Origin: Trichocoleus sp. FACHB-40
GTDB taxonomy: Bacteria; Cyanobacteriota; Cyanobacteriia; Cyanobacteriales; FACHB-T130
Assembly: GCF_014695915.1 (NCBI RefSeq)
Contig: NZ_JACJPF010000060.1
Coordinates: 62,001-126,000 of the forward strand
Direction: 5' to 3'
Length of the DNA stretch: 64,000 nt
The notes under the pieces were generated by a model. That model was not told where the DNA came from, did not search any database, and worked only from the letters and a program-made list of their open reading frames with translations. The first letter of the stretch is position 1; each line of letters begins with the position of its first letter. Made by a program: the position numbers and the translations under genes. Positions 1 to 8,293 of this stretch are shown here, piece by piece.

Positions 1-1377
1 CTGGTACTGCTCTAAGACAGCGTAAGCATTGCCTAGCATACCTAGCGAGGGGACTTCCCCCTGGCAATCGCCAATTTCCCGTGCAATTGCTAAGGACTGC
101 TGATAAAATTCAATGGCTTGGTGGTACTGCTTTAGGGCAACATAAACATTGCCCAGACTGCGTAAAGTTTTGGCTTCACGATGGCGATCACCAGTTTCCC
201 GTGCAATTGCTAAGGACTGCTGATAAAACTCAATGGCTTGCGCGTAATCCTCTAGGGTAGCGTAAACATCGCCCAGTTTATTCAAAGTCATACCTTTGAG
301 GGGGCGAGTACCGATTTCCCCTGAAATTGCTAAGGACTGCTGATAAGACTTAATGGCTTGCTGGTAGTGCGCTCCTAAAGAGTAAGCATAGCCCTGAAAA
401 TTCAGAATTATGCCTTCTAGCAAGCGATTGCCAGTTTCCCTGGCAATTAAGAGTGACTGTTCTAAGAGGGAGATCGCTTGCTCAACTTGCCCCTGAAGAA
501 TGTAGACAACTCCTAATTCATACAGAACAGTCGCTTTTTTACCCTTTAAATCCTCATTTTTGTTTGTTAGCTCAAGTGCTTTTTCCAGGTATTCTGTCGC
601 TTTTGTGAATTCAAACTGGCTGCGATTAGCCTCTCCTAACTGAATCAAAATATCAATCCGTGTCTGTAAATTATCTTCTGTTTCATGACAACCAGAGGGG
701 CTGTATTCCATCAAGAGTCTATGTAACAGATCAACTCGCTCTTGTTTTTCAGGCAACTCTAACTCATCAAGGATTTTTTCAGACTGGAGAGTTTTGGCAA
801 GGGCATCATCTTTAGTGGATTGAGCTGTATTGAAATGGAATATCCCTGATTTCCATGCCCAAAAATCAGGTGCAAATTTAGCTAGACGAGTAATGGCATA
901 ATCTGGCAAGCAAAAAAGAATAGGATGAGGGACGCTTTTAGTAAAGGAATCCCGAACAAAGTTGAGATCCTGTAGCACGGGTGGGTATTCCCCAAACATC
1001 CCAATTGATTTTTCTAACCCTTGCAGAATTAAAACTAATTTTTTATCAGGGTCAATATTTATATCTAGCAGATTTTGGATTATTGAATCCCTCAAAAAAC
1101 GTAGCTCCGGGTTATCAAAATTTAGTAACTCAAACTGAATATCTTTGTATTTAGAATGTTTTTTGAGTGCTTTTATTAACGTATCTAAATCTTTATAAAA
1201 ATTAATTTCTATAAATCCAATTGTAAAACCTTCAGCAAAATCTAGAAATGTCAACAGTTCAGATAATTGCTGCTGATTCATAGAAATAAATGTATCGACA
1301 TCTGAATTTAATTCAGATAACTCTATATAATCATTAAGAAGATTGGAGAGCTTGTTTGAGAGCTTTTTGGAAGGCAT
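1..1377 (-). CDS. TPR-repeat protein with degenerate STAND-like N-terminal domain (partial, 3' end off window)
   Basis: The frame is open from an ATG at 1377 to the left edge (459 codons, no stop), so the C-terminus is missing. Residues about 1-190 form an alpha/beta domain. It contains a Walker-B-like strand (LVLILQGLEKS) and a later block with LNFVRDSF, LFCLPDYA and APDFWAWKSG. This is the pattern of STAND-type NTPase regions found ahead of TPR arrays in cyanobacteria, but no Walker A motif is present. From about residue 215 on there are tetratricopeptide repeats of 40 residues, the last three very similar (QQSLAIARE, LGNVYVALKQYHQAIEFY). The gene overlaps the upstream ATPase by 44 bp in another frame, so the two are probably co-translated. 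I infer a protein-interaction or scaffold partner of that ATPase. The function is unknown, and the C-terminal effector, if any, lies outside the window. Confidence 0.85.
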   Translation of the reverse strand, partial: MPSKKLSNKLSNLLNDYIELSELNSDVDTFISMNQQQLSELLTFLDFAEGFTIGFIEINFYKDLDTLIKALKKHSKYKDIQFELLNFDNPELRFLRDSIIQNLLDINIDPDKKLVLILQGLEKSIGMFGEYPPVLQDLNFVRDSFTKSVPHPILFCLPDYAITRLAKFAPDFWAWKSGIFHFNTAQSTKDDALAKTLQSEKILDELELPEKQERVDLLHRLLMEYSPSGCHETEDNLQTRIDILIQLGEANRSQFEFTKATEYLEKALELTNKNEDLKGKKATVLYELGVVYILQGQVEQAISLLEQSLLIARETGNRLLEGIILNFQGYAYSLGAHYQQAIKSYQQSLAISGEIGTRPLKGMTLNKLGDVYATLEDYAQAIEFYQQSLAIARETGDRHREAKTLRSLGNVYVALKQYHQAIEFYQQSLAIAREIGDCQGEVPSLGMLGNAYAVLEQYQ

Positions 1378-2680
1378 CTATTTGCTTAATCACTGGGTTG
1401 ACGTAGTTCCACCGATTGTTGCCGTTATATTCTAAAACAGATGTATTAAACAGCATCAATTGCCCTATTTCGTCTTTATTAATATCTTTATTTATGCAGA
1501 CTTGTGCTAAGAGAGCATAGTGTTCTGTAGGAATAACCCGCTCAAAATTAAATTGTTCCTGTTTAACTGCATAGGTGACATCTTCAACCGTAATTTTATT
1601 GTGACCGCGAGTGCTAGCAGTTTGGCAAGCAGTTCGCATCATTTGCATTAACTGACGGACATGACCACCGCTGGCTCTTGCCAAATCTAGCAAGGGTTCG
1701 CGCGATTCAAATACAGCCTCAATTTCGACCCGATGCTCAATCAAACTGGCAACCGCGTCTAGTGCTTTTTGGTTATAATCTAAATCCACGCGATCGCGTT
1801 CAAATTCATAAATATTTACCATCGGCACAATATTGGGTTTATCGAAAACGTTATTTAAGTTTTTTTCTGAATAAAGTATAGAAATAGGTACCGTGTAGAT
1901 AATCGTGCAGTGTAGTTCTTGTAACTGTGCTGCATAGTCAAAAAACAAATGATTGCCAACATTCGGTGGTACTCGATCTAAATTGTCAAAAATTATCAAA
2001 AATCCTTTGGAATGCGGAAATTTAGTTCGTAATTTTTTATAGCCATCACTCACTAAAAGATTAATATCGCTTTTGAGGCGAGAAATATCTCTTTCTAGAG
2101 CTTCTCTAATTGATATCTTTTTCTTTTCAGAACCTTTGATTTGAGCAGTTACTTTAGCTAATAATTTAGCAATAAAAGGAATCTCTGCACCTGCTTCTGC
2201 TGTTGTTTCTATACCAACCGAGTTTTCTATACTTGTTTCCGTCTCTTCAGTAATATCTTTAAACCAGGACTCAAAGCTATTTAGAAGTTGAGTGTCAAAC
2301 TTTAAACCCAAAGTGCGTAATTCATACTCAACAAGCTTGATAATCACCAAATACAAATCTGTATAACGAGCATCGTTAATATCAATTTCTTCATCTGATT
2401 CTAAGTAAATCACCCGATAATCAGATTCCCATCGACTCTTAATGCGTCTCAGCTCTGTACTCTTACCGCAGCCTCTATGCCCTGTAAATAAAAGTGTAGT
2501 AAATTCTCCAGCTTCTTGAAAGTCTAAAATGGTGCTAACATCTTCAACCGCCTGAGTTTTCCGTACTGTTGATAAGTGAACATAGTATCGCTGGATATTT
2601 TCACCTTCTAGCGGGCGTACATCACAAACCCGATACGCAGCTTTAAGAGTCGTAGCACGATTGGGAGGAAGTGGAACCAT
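1334..2680 (-). CDS. P-loop (AAA/STAND-like) ATPase
   Basis: A protein of 448 residues with an ATG start at 2680. A Walker A motif GHRGCGKST lies at residues 67-75 and a Walker B motif FLIIFDNLDR at about 227-236. A sensor-like strand TVPIS follows, and a GGHVRQLMQMM segment near residue 345 resembles the sensor-2 helix of ORC/Cdc6-like and STAND ATPases. Between Walker A and B is a variable charged helical insert. The C-terminal 70 residues could be a winged helix. No membrane segment is seen. It is the first gene of a two-gene unit: the downstream TPR gene starts inside its last 44 bp. ATP binding is supported by the motifs. The role is inferred only: the ATPase may power or gate the TPR protein, whose own NTPase-like domain lacks Walker A. 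Confidence 0.85.
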   Translation of the reverse strand: MVPLPPNRATTLKAAYRVCDVRPLEGENIQRYYVHLSTVRKTQAVEDVSTILDFQEAGEFTTLLFTGHRGCGKSTELRRIKSRWESDYRVIYLESDEEIDINDARYTDLYLVIIKLVEYELRTLGLKFDTQLLNSFESWFKDITEETETSIENSVGIETTAEAGAEIPFIAKLLAKVTAQIKGSEKKKISIREALERDISRLKSDINLLVSDGYKKLRTKFPHSKGFLIIFDNLDRVPPNVGNHLFFDYAAQLQELHCTIIYTVPISILYSEKNLNNVFDKPNIVPMVNIYEFERDRVDLDYNQKALDAVASLIEHRVEIEAVFESREPLLDLARASGGHVRQLMQMMRTACQTASTRGHNKITVEDVTYAVKQEQFNFERVIPTEHYALLAQVCINKDINKDEIGQLMLFNTSVLEYNGNNRWNYVNPVIKQIDAFQKALKQALQSS

Positions 2681-2858
2681 CGGGTTAGCCTAGTTGTAGT
2701 AACTGAATAGAGCTATAAAAATTTATATAGCCAAATTCTAGGCGATTTGCTGTGCCATCTCAAACCCTATCGTGTCTTGCGGCAAAATCTACAATAGCGA
2801 TGAGCAAGTAGCGCTTGCATACATACGCTTTGCGATCACTCCTTCCTCAAAATCTAGC

Positions 2859-2902
2859 AAAGAGCGATCGCACTCTCCTCGAGGAAAATGCGATCGCTCT
2901 TT
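2859..2902 (-). terminator. HIP1-containing hairpin downstream of the DUF4142 gene
   Basis: The perfect 14-bp inverted repeat AAAGAGCGATCGCA / TGCGATCGCTCTTT occupies 2859-2872 and 2889-2902. Its 16-base loop contains the palindrome CCTCGAGG. Each arm carries a HIP1 octamer. It begins 16 bases after the minus-strand stop codon at 2918. There is a short T run but no long T tract, so a terminator role is likely rather than certain. Confidence 0.5.
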
Positions 2903-2917
2903 AGTTATTGCCTGATA

Positions 2918-3790
2918 CTACTGGTTCATCTGTGTCCCAGGAGTCGTCTGGGTTCCACGGTTCATCTGTGTCCCAGGAGTCGTCTGGGTTCCACGGTTCA
3001 TCTGCGTCCCAGGAGTCGTCTGGGTTCCACGGTTCATCTGCGTCCCAGGAGTCGTCTGGGTTCCACGGTTCATCTGCATACCCGGTCTTGCAGGGGTATC
3101 ATCGTTTCTTCCAGCAAATGTGTTGCGTGTCATCGTCGCCGCCATTTGCAAATGGCCCTGCACCCTTGGCAAAATCCTAGCAGCAAAAGTTCTCAGATCA
3201 GGATCTTGTCCCAGCAGCACTTGACGCTGGTACACCGCCTGACTTTCCATGTGACCGTTAAGCCCGCCCTCCATCATATAGGCTTTATCGAAATTCTCTC
3301 CAGACAACTGCTGAAGCTGCATCATTGCTGCTTCATACTTTGGCCCGGGAGTGGTTGGAGGAGTGATACCCTTTTGGGCGGCTAAGCTCATGAGTTCTTT
3401 ATTTGCTTGCGTATGCTCGTTAATCATCTGCTGAGCGAATTGCTTTACCTCAGCGTTTGTTGACTTTCGCAACGCTAGTTGCCCAAGTTGTACTTCTGCC
3501 ATTCCCCCGTGAGCAGCATCGATAACAAACTGCCTGTCTAAGGCGCTAAGTTGATTGTTTCTTGGCGACATTCCAGGTGCTGGCGACATCGGCCGGTTTG
3601 GTGACATTCCAGGTGCTGGCGACATTCCAGGTGCTGGGGACATCGGCCGGTTTGGTGACATCCCAGGTGCTGGCGACATTCCAGGTGCTGGCGACGTGGG
3701 TCGGCTTGTTTGAGCTACCGCTGAGTAACCCAAAGACGCAAATAATCCGGCTGCCACCAGGGCGGCAGTTGCTGTTGCCCGTCTAATCAT
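2918..3790 (-). CDS. DUF4142 family exported protein with two sets of tandem repeats
   Basis: A DUF4142 protein of about 290 residues. I chose the ATG at 3790 (AGGA lies 9 bases upstream); a TTG two codons earlier is possible. An N-terminal signal peptide (MIRRATATAALVAAGLFASL...) ends near AVAQ, so the protein is exported to the periplasm or envelope. A Met/Pro-rich repeat follows (PAPGMSP and NRPMSP units). The DUF4142 four-helix core comes next, about residues 78-225, with LDRQFVIDAAHGGMAEVQLG, KQFAQQMINEHTQANKEL and a final QGHLQMAATM helix. The C-terminus has four 12-residue repeats of MNRGTQTTPGTQ. DUF4142 domains resemble ferritin-like bundles and their function is not established. The repeats at both ends are probably variable linkers. 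Confidence 0.85.
   Translation of the reverse strand: MIRRATATAALVAAGLFASLGYSAVAQTSRPTSPAPGMSPAPGMSPNRPMSPAPGMSPAPGMSPNRPMSPAPGMSPRNNQLSALDRQFVIDAAHGGMAEVQLGQLALRKSTNAEVKQFAQQMINEHTQANKELMSLAAQKGITPPTTPGPKYEAAMMQLQQLSGENFDKAYMMEGGLNGHMESQAVYQRQVLLGQDPDLRTFAARILPRVQGHLQMAATMTRNTFAGRNDDTPARPGMQMNRGTQTTPGTQMNRGTQTTPGTQMNRGTQTTPGTQMNRGTQTTPGTQMNQ
2923..3066. repeat. Coding tandem repeat, 4 x 36 bp
   Basis: Four contiguous 36-bp units start at 2923, 2959, 2995 and 3031, with a partial fifth at 3067. They differ by one base (T/C in TGTGTCC or TGCGTCC). They are in frame and encode the MNRGTQTTPGTQ repeats at the C-terminus of the DUF4142 protein. The near identity suggests recent expansion by slippage. 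Confidence 0.9.
3565..3694. repeat. Coding tandem repeat, 18-bp units
   Basis: Units of 18 bp (GACATTCCAGGTGCTGGC and the variant GACATCGGCCGGTTTGGT) alternate about seven times. They encode PAPGMS and NRPMS repeats just after the signal peptide of the DUF4142 protein. Confidence 0.85.
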
Positions 3791-4222
3791 TGTCAAAGTT
3801 CCTTATCTTTCTGAGTTTATATGTGTCCTAATACATTAATTAATCTGGTGAGAGACTAACAATTTTAGGACGGTTTTAAAGCGCCATTTTTTTGTTTTCT
3901 ACCCAGACTAGGAGGAACATCTGAGCAGTAAACCATCTATTGTTAATGATGCTTTACTTTTGATAAATTCCCTCTTTCTTTAGGTATGTGTGTTTACCAA
4001 TGAAAGCTAAAACTTAATTCTAAAGATAACTATTAAACACCTAACTATAGATAGATGAAGGTTTATCAAAAGGCGAAATTTAAAAAACTTTAAAAGCAGT
4101 GGTTGGGCAACATCCAAGTGACAAAGACGCTCTTGTGTAGCGAAAAGCTTGCATTGAACAATTTCGGAGTGGTAGCGTCACAGAGCTAGTTAAATTTACG
4201 TGGAAGCTGCAATATAGCCCAA
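3791..4222. promoter_or_regulatory. Divergent intergenic region without recognised gene
   Basis: A 430-bp AT-rich spacer separates the divergent DUF4142 gene (minus) and the FAD oxidoreductase gene (plus), so both promoters must lie here. I see no convincing -35/-10 pair, operator palindrome or RNA structure that I can name. Confidence 0.4.
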
Positions 4223-6247
4223 ATGATGAAGCGATCGCTCCTTAGCCTCACTCTAGGCTTAACTTTCCTAGAATCAGTCGTTCCAGTCGCCTTGGCCGCG
4301 CCACCCAGAAGCCCAGACCAAACTGTAGAATGTGAAATTTTGGTTGCGGGAGGCGGACTTTCCGGTGCCGCAACAGCATATGAAGCCTTGCTATCCGGGC
4401 GAACAGTTTGCTTAACTGAGATTACCGACTGGGTAGGCGGACAGATTTCCGCCCAAGGAACTTCGGCACTGGATGAACGCCCGACCCAGCGCCAGCAGCT
4501 ATTTTATTCTCGCGGTTACTTGGATTTGCGGCAGCGGATCAAGAGTAAATATGGAGAACTCAACCCAGGCGACTGTTGGGTAAGCGAATCCTGCTTTTTG
4601 CCCAAAGATGCTCATAACATACTCTTCAATCAGTTAAAAGATGCCGCCAGACGGGGAAAAGGTACGCTGAAATGGTTTCCCTCGACGGTGGTTAAGGAAC
4701 TAGACATCAACCAAAGTGGGAAACTGATTCAAGGCGCGATCGCTATCCAGCATCGTCCCGTTAAAGGCGCACCACCGCTAAACACTTCACCGCTGTCTCA
4801 AACCATCGAAGATTCCTATCGCTACGAGAACTCCCCTCAGTTTGAAAAAAGTATTGTCCGCTTCGTACCCCAGCAGCGGAAAAAGCAAACCGGGGGAACA
4901 GGCCCTGATTGGTATGTAGTTGATGCAACGGAAACCGGGGAACTGATAGGCTTGGCGGACGTTCCCTATCGGCTAGGTATCGACCCCCGATCTTATGTAG
5001 AACCATCGTCCTCCAGCGAAACAGGCGATCGCTACTGCACCCAAGGCTTTACCTACACCTTTGCTATGGAGGCAACCGATAAACCGCAAGCCCACACTCC
5101 GCCGCCGTTTTACGAACAATATGCGCCTTACTACAGCTATGAATTACAGCGATTGGCGGATTTTGGGCTTGTCTTTACTTATCGCCGCATTTGGAGTCCG
5201 AAAGAGGGACAACAAACCAAATTCGGGGGCGTTACTTATAGCGCACCAACACCTGGCGACATCTCGATGCAGAACTGGACTTGGGGTAACGACTACCGCC
5301 CTGGAACTGCCGAAGATAACTTAATTTACTCCCGCGATCAGTTGCAAGCTAGCGGACAGCTACAGCCCGGAGGGTGGATGGGAGGACTGCGGACAGAAAC
5401 CCTCCGTAAAGGTGAAGAAAATGCCTTGGGATATTTCCATTGGTTGGTAGCTGGAACTACTGATTCTCAACTAGGCGCAAACGTCAAGCAGCCGCAACCA
5501 AATAATCGCTATTTGAGTGGGTTAGATTCCCCGATGGGAACAGCACATGGCTTGTCTAAGTACCCATATATGCGGGAAGGACGGCGGATTATTGGACGAC
5601 CTGGTTGGGGACATCCCCAAGGCTTTACCTTGTGGGAAATTGATATTTCTCGCCGCGACTATAACGATGAATATTACCGCAACACTCTCTCACCACAAAC
5701 CTATCGTAGTTTACGGGCAGCATTGGCTGGTTTTGAAGCAGCAAGTGCGATCGCAGGCACCAAGCCTTTAGATCAAATCATGCGGCGCAGTCGTTCCACA
5801 ATTTACCCGGATTCTATCGGTATTGGTCACTATGCGATTGACTTCCATCCTTGCATGACTATGAGTCCGGCAGAAGCCCCAGGTAACAAAGAACGTGAGG
5901 GTGAACGGCGGGGTGCAGGACAAGCGTATCCGTTCCAAATTCCACTCAGAGCATTAATTCCCCAAAAAATCGACAATATGTTAGTCGCTGGGAAAAGTAT
6001 TGCTACCAGCCACATCGCCGCCGCCGCCTATCGGGTGCATTCCTTTGAATGGTCAGCTGGTGCAGCTGCGGGAACAACAGCCGCTTTTGCCTTGGAAAAC
6101 GGAATAATGCCTTATCAGCTAGTAGATGAACTGCCACGTCAAGAACCGCAATTAGAAGCGCTCAAACGTCGTTTGCAGAAAAATAGCAACCCAATTACTT
6201 TTCCAGATACCTCAATTTTTAACCAGAATTGGGAAGAGTGGAAGTAA
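4223..6247 (+). CDS. FAD-dependent oxidoreductase, exported
   Basis: A protein of 674 residues with tandem ATGs at 4223 and 4226. A signal peptide (MMKRSLLSLTLGLTFLESVVP, cleaved near ALAAPP) is followed at about residue 38 by a classic FAD dinucleotide-binding motif, ILVAGGGLSGAATAYEAL. The next blocks (TEITDWVGGQISAQG and the C-terminal LVAGKSIATSHIAAAAYRVH) are typical of the FAD_oxidored family (PF12831, glucose-inhibited-division/xanthan-lyase-like flavoproteins). Length is normal for exported cyanobacterial members. The substrate is unknown. It stands alone, facing a convergent cysteine hydrolase across an inverted heptamer array. Periplasmic location is inferred from the signal peptide. 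Confidence 0.85.
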   Translation: MMKRSLLSLTLGLTFLESVVPVALAAPPRSPDQTVECEILVAGGGLSGAATAYEALLSGRTVCLTEITDWVGGQISAQGTSALDERPTQRQQLFYSRGYLDLRQRIKSKYGELNPGDCWVSESCFLPKDAHNILFNQLKDAARRGKGTLKWFPSTVVKELDINQSGKLIQGAIAIQHRPVKGAPPLNTSPLSQTIEDSYRYENSPQFEKSIVRFVPQQRKKQTGGTGPDWYVVDATETGELIGLADVPYRLGIDPRSYVEPSSSSETGDRYCTQGFTYTFAMEATDKPQAHTPPPFYEQYAPYYSYELQRLADFGLVFTYRRIWSPKEGQQTKFGGVTYSAPTPGDISMQNWTWGNDYRPGTAEDNLIYSRDQLQASGQLQPGGWMGGLRTETLRKGEENALGYFHWLVAGTTDSQLGANVKQPQPNNRYLSGLDSPMGTAHGLSKYPYMREGRRIIGRPGWGHPQGFTLWEIDISRRDYNDEYYRNTLSPQTYRSLRAALAGFEAASAIAGTKPLDQIMRRSRSTIYPDSIGIGHYAIDFHPCMTMSPAEAPGNKEREGERRGAGQAYPFQIPLRALIPQKIDNMLVAGKSIATSHIAAAAYRVHSFEWSAGAAAGTTAAFALENGIMPYQLVDELPRQEPQLEALKRRLQKNSNPITFPDTSIFNQNWEEWK

Positions 6248-6251
6248 TATT

Positions 6252-6401
6252 TGCTAATGGCTAATGGCTAATTGTTTTTTATTAAAATAGCAATCCTATC
6301 TGAGGCATAAAATTCTTTCTTTTTCTTTTTAGAGTGCCTCGGCGGTTCGTTTTTTTACAAACCCATTAGGATTGCTATATTAGCAATTAGCAATTAGCAA
6401 T
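6252..6401. repeat. Inverted heptamer array enclosing a 92-bp TIR element
   Basis: The left arm TTGCTAATGGCTAATGGC begins near 6251, and the right arm (ATTAGCA repeated) lies at 6380-6401. They are nearly complementary and separate two convergent genes. Between them, 6287-6378 is bounded by the perfect 12-bp inverted repeat ATAGCAATCCTA / TAGGATTGCTAT. This looks like a MITE-type element sitting in the loop of the array. No coding capacity. Confidence 0.65.
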
Positions 6402-6946
6402 TATTTTGCCGTTTCTACAGGTGCAGCCAACCACCCATCGCTGACACCAGCGTCGCGCAGCCGCATAGCACCGATATTGCGGCTGAGTACCGCTAAACCT
6501 GCCAAGTGAGCTTGCAAGCCTGCCGTACTAGCGCAGCAATCGGTGAGTATAATTGGTTCTACGCTGATGTCAAAAAGATCCATTGCGATTTTTAACACGC
6601 ACATATCGGTATCAATACCGACGATGAAGATCCGCTTAATATCATGCTTTGAGAGATAGTCTGCTAAGGAATCCGGCAGTCCGCACAGTCCCGACTTGGA
6701 AAAAATGAGGTCTTCTTCTGCAAAGGTTTGGAGTTCTGGGACAATGTTTGTGTCTGGTTCGTGGTTGCAGCCGTCCCAGTTGAGGAAGCGACTATAGGGG
6801 CCATTTTGCGAGTTGATAAACCGAGTAAACAAAAGCGGTGTATAGTGCGATCGCGCGATCGCACGGGCGATGCGTTGTGGGATGTGATGAGTGAATTCGT
6901 TGATGAAACCGGGTTGCACATCAACGATCAGTAATGGCTCGGACAT
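6401..6946 (-). CDS. Isochorismatase-like cysteine hydrolase
   Basis: A protein of 181 residues with an ATG at 6946. The isochorismatase/nicotinamidase catalytic triad is visible: Asp9 in LLIVDVQPGF, Lys in LIFSKSGLCG, and the nucleophile Cys in GIDTDMCVLK, followed by the typical LTDCCAST strand. The substrate cannot be read from sequence; cytosolic amidohydrolase activity is likely. The last codons run into a heptamer array: the stop TAA is the first triplet of TAATTGC on the minus strand. It is convergent with the FAD oxidoreductase and monocistronic by spacing. Confidence 0.88.
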   Translation of the reverse strand: MSEPLLIVDVQPGFINEFTHHIPQRIARAIARSHYTPLLFTRFINSQNGPYSRFLNWDGCNHEPDTNIVPELQTFAEEDLIFSKSGLCGLPDSLADYLSKHDIKRIFIVGIDTDMCVLKIAMDLFDISVEPIILTDCCASTAGLQAHLAGLAVLSRNIGAMRLRDAGVSDGWLAAPVETAK

Positions 6947-7128
6947 TTATTAAATGGTCTTATATACATTGAGGAATCTATCTTTCATAATTAGAAGAGT
7001 TATTAAAGGGAATTTCTACCCCTCTAAAGTTATAAACCCACTTTTGTAGCCTAATTTTAGGTTAGGTTGAGGCAACCGAAACCAAACAAAGGCTCATTAA
7101 TGATTGCTAGTGGCTGATTGAATAATTA

Positions 7129-7159
7129 CCATTAGCCATTAGCCATTAACCATTAGCCA
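7129..7159. repeat. Heptamer array (CATTAGC)n
   Basis: Four to five copies of CATTAGC/CATTAAC lie directly downstream of the minus-strand gene ending at 7164. It is one of a family of heptanucleotide arrays that sit at gene ends across this window. Confidence 0.7.
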
Positions 7160-7163
7160 CTAA

Positions 7164-8171
7164 CTACTTTTCAGACCAAATTGGCAATTGATTAATTTCT
7201 TCTAGGGTTAACTCGACATAGGTGATGTCATTTTCCTGGGCAACTTCTTGACCAAAATAGCCTTCCGGGCCATCGTGGGTGTGGGGGCCGCTGATACTAG
7301 CTGTATACTTGCCTTGCAGACGAGCTTGATTATATTCGCTGCCAACGTTCCACAGCCAGCGCGACGGGAAAATAATGCCGCCTATATCTTCAACCCAGTC
7401 TCGACGACCTCGCAGATGGTAGAAATGCTCGCTGGCATTAAAGCCAGTTCTGCCATTAAAGACACCACCAATCGAAACTATAATGATTTTTGCATCTAGC
7501 CACTTGTCAAGATAGCCAGCTGCACCCAAGGAAACTTCTACACCGCCACTCGTACCAGCGAGAATAATTTTAAAAGGTTTATTCTGAACCTGTGCGATAG
7601 GATGTTTAGCATTCATCCGTTCGATGATGGCATCGGCAATCCCCTGATTATAAACCTCGCCATAGCGAGGATCGGCTGAGATTGCGAATCGCCAGATATT
7701 GCGAATTTTGATCAGCACGTTTGCTATTCCAAACCAACCATCTGCCTTATTAGCAAAGTTCCATAGGGGAGCTAGCACCCGCTGACCTCCTAAACTTTTA
7801 TTAGCTGCTGAGTAAGGGAAAACATCCCCTACGGCTACGCAACTGGGATGAATTTTAACTATCCGGTCTAGAAACTCTTCTTCTCCGGGAGTTAATTCAT
7901 TAGCAGAAAAATCTCCCACTCCTGAAAGATAAACAATGTAACAATTTATTTGGGAAGATTTAACAACAGAAGTTACCGCATTGTTAGGTGGCAGGGTATA
8001 GGGCTGGTTTTTCTTCAATCCTACAGTTTCAGCCCCTTGCCCTAGCCACCACATCAGTGTTCCCACAGGCGATATGATTCCCCAAATTAGGAGGATGAAT
8101 CCCGCTAGGATCAATAACCTTAAGGTTCCACCCCGAAGCCATAGAAGTATCCGCCCAATTAGTTGCAGCAT
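7164..8171 (-). CDS. Membrane-anchored alpha/beta-hydrolase-like protein, conserved hypothetical
   Basis: A protein of 335 residues with an ATG at 8171. A membrane segment covers about residues 17-42 (LRLLILAGFILLIWGIISP). The rest is probably periplasmic or lumenal. A strand followed by GTSGG at residues 206-210 (IILAGTSGGVEVSLG) resembles the nucleophile elbow of alpha/beta hydrolases, with Ser208 as candidate nucleophile. Downstream Asp/His candidates lie in ISGPHTHDGPEGYFG near the C-terminus. I do not recognise a named family beyond this; enzymatic activity is inferred. It is transcribed divergently from the YIP1-like gene. Confidence 0.7.
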   Translation of the reverse strand: MLQLIGRILLWLRGGTLRLLILAGFILLIWGIISPVGTLMWWLGQGAETVGLKKNQPYTLPPNNAVTSVVKSSQINCYIVYLSGVGDFSANELTPGEEEFLDRIVKIHPSCVAVGDVFPYSAANKSLGGQRVLAPLWNFANKADGWFGIANVLIKIRNIWRFAISADPRYGEVYNQGIADAIIERMNAKHPIAQVQNKPFKIILAGTSGGVEVSLGAAGYLDKWLDAKIIIVSIGGVFNGRTGFNASEHFYHLRGRRDWVEDIGGIIFPSRWLWNVGSEYNQARLQGKYTASISGPHTHDGPEGYFGQEVAQENDITYVELTLEEINQLPIWSEK

Positions 8172-8293
8172 TCAAGAATGTCTAGTTACCTGATTTCATT
8201 ATCATGCCGCAAAGGTTGAACTTTTTTTTGTAATCTGCTGTCTGAAACTGTATGCTATCAAGTTGTCAGCAATTGCGATCGCAGGGATTCAAC

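Noticed and set aside
2923..3066. Regular 36-bp repeats that resemble a CRISPR array
   Set aside because: Units are contiguous with no spacers and encode an in-frame 12-residue repeat of the DUF4142 protein; no cas genes nearby.
2888..3385. Plus-strand reading frame of 165 codons
   Set aside because: It is the antisense shadow of the DUF4142 gene; the apparent protein repeats are the reverse complement of its coding repeats.
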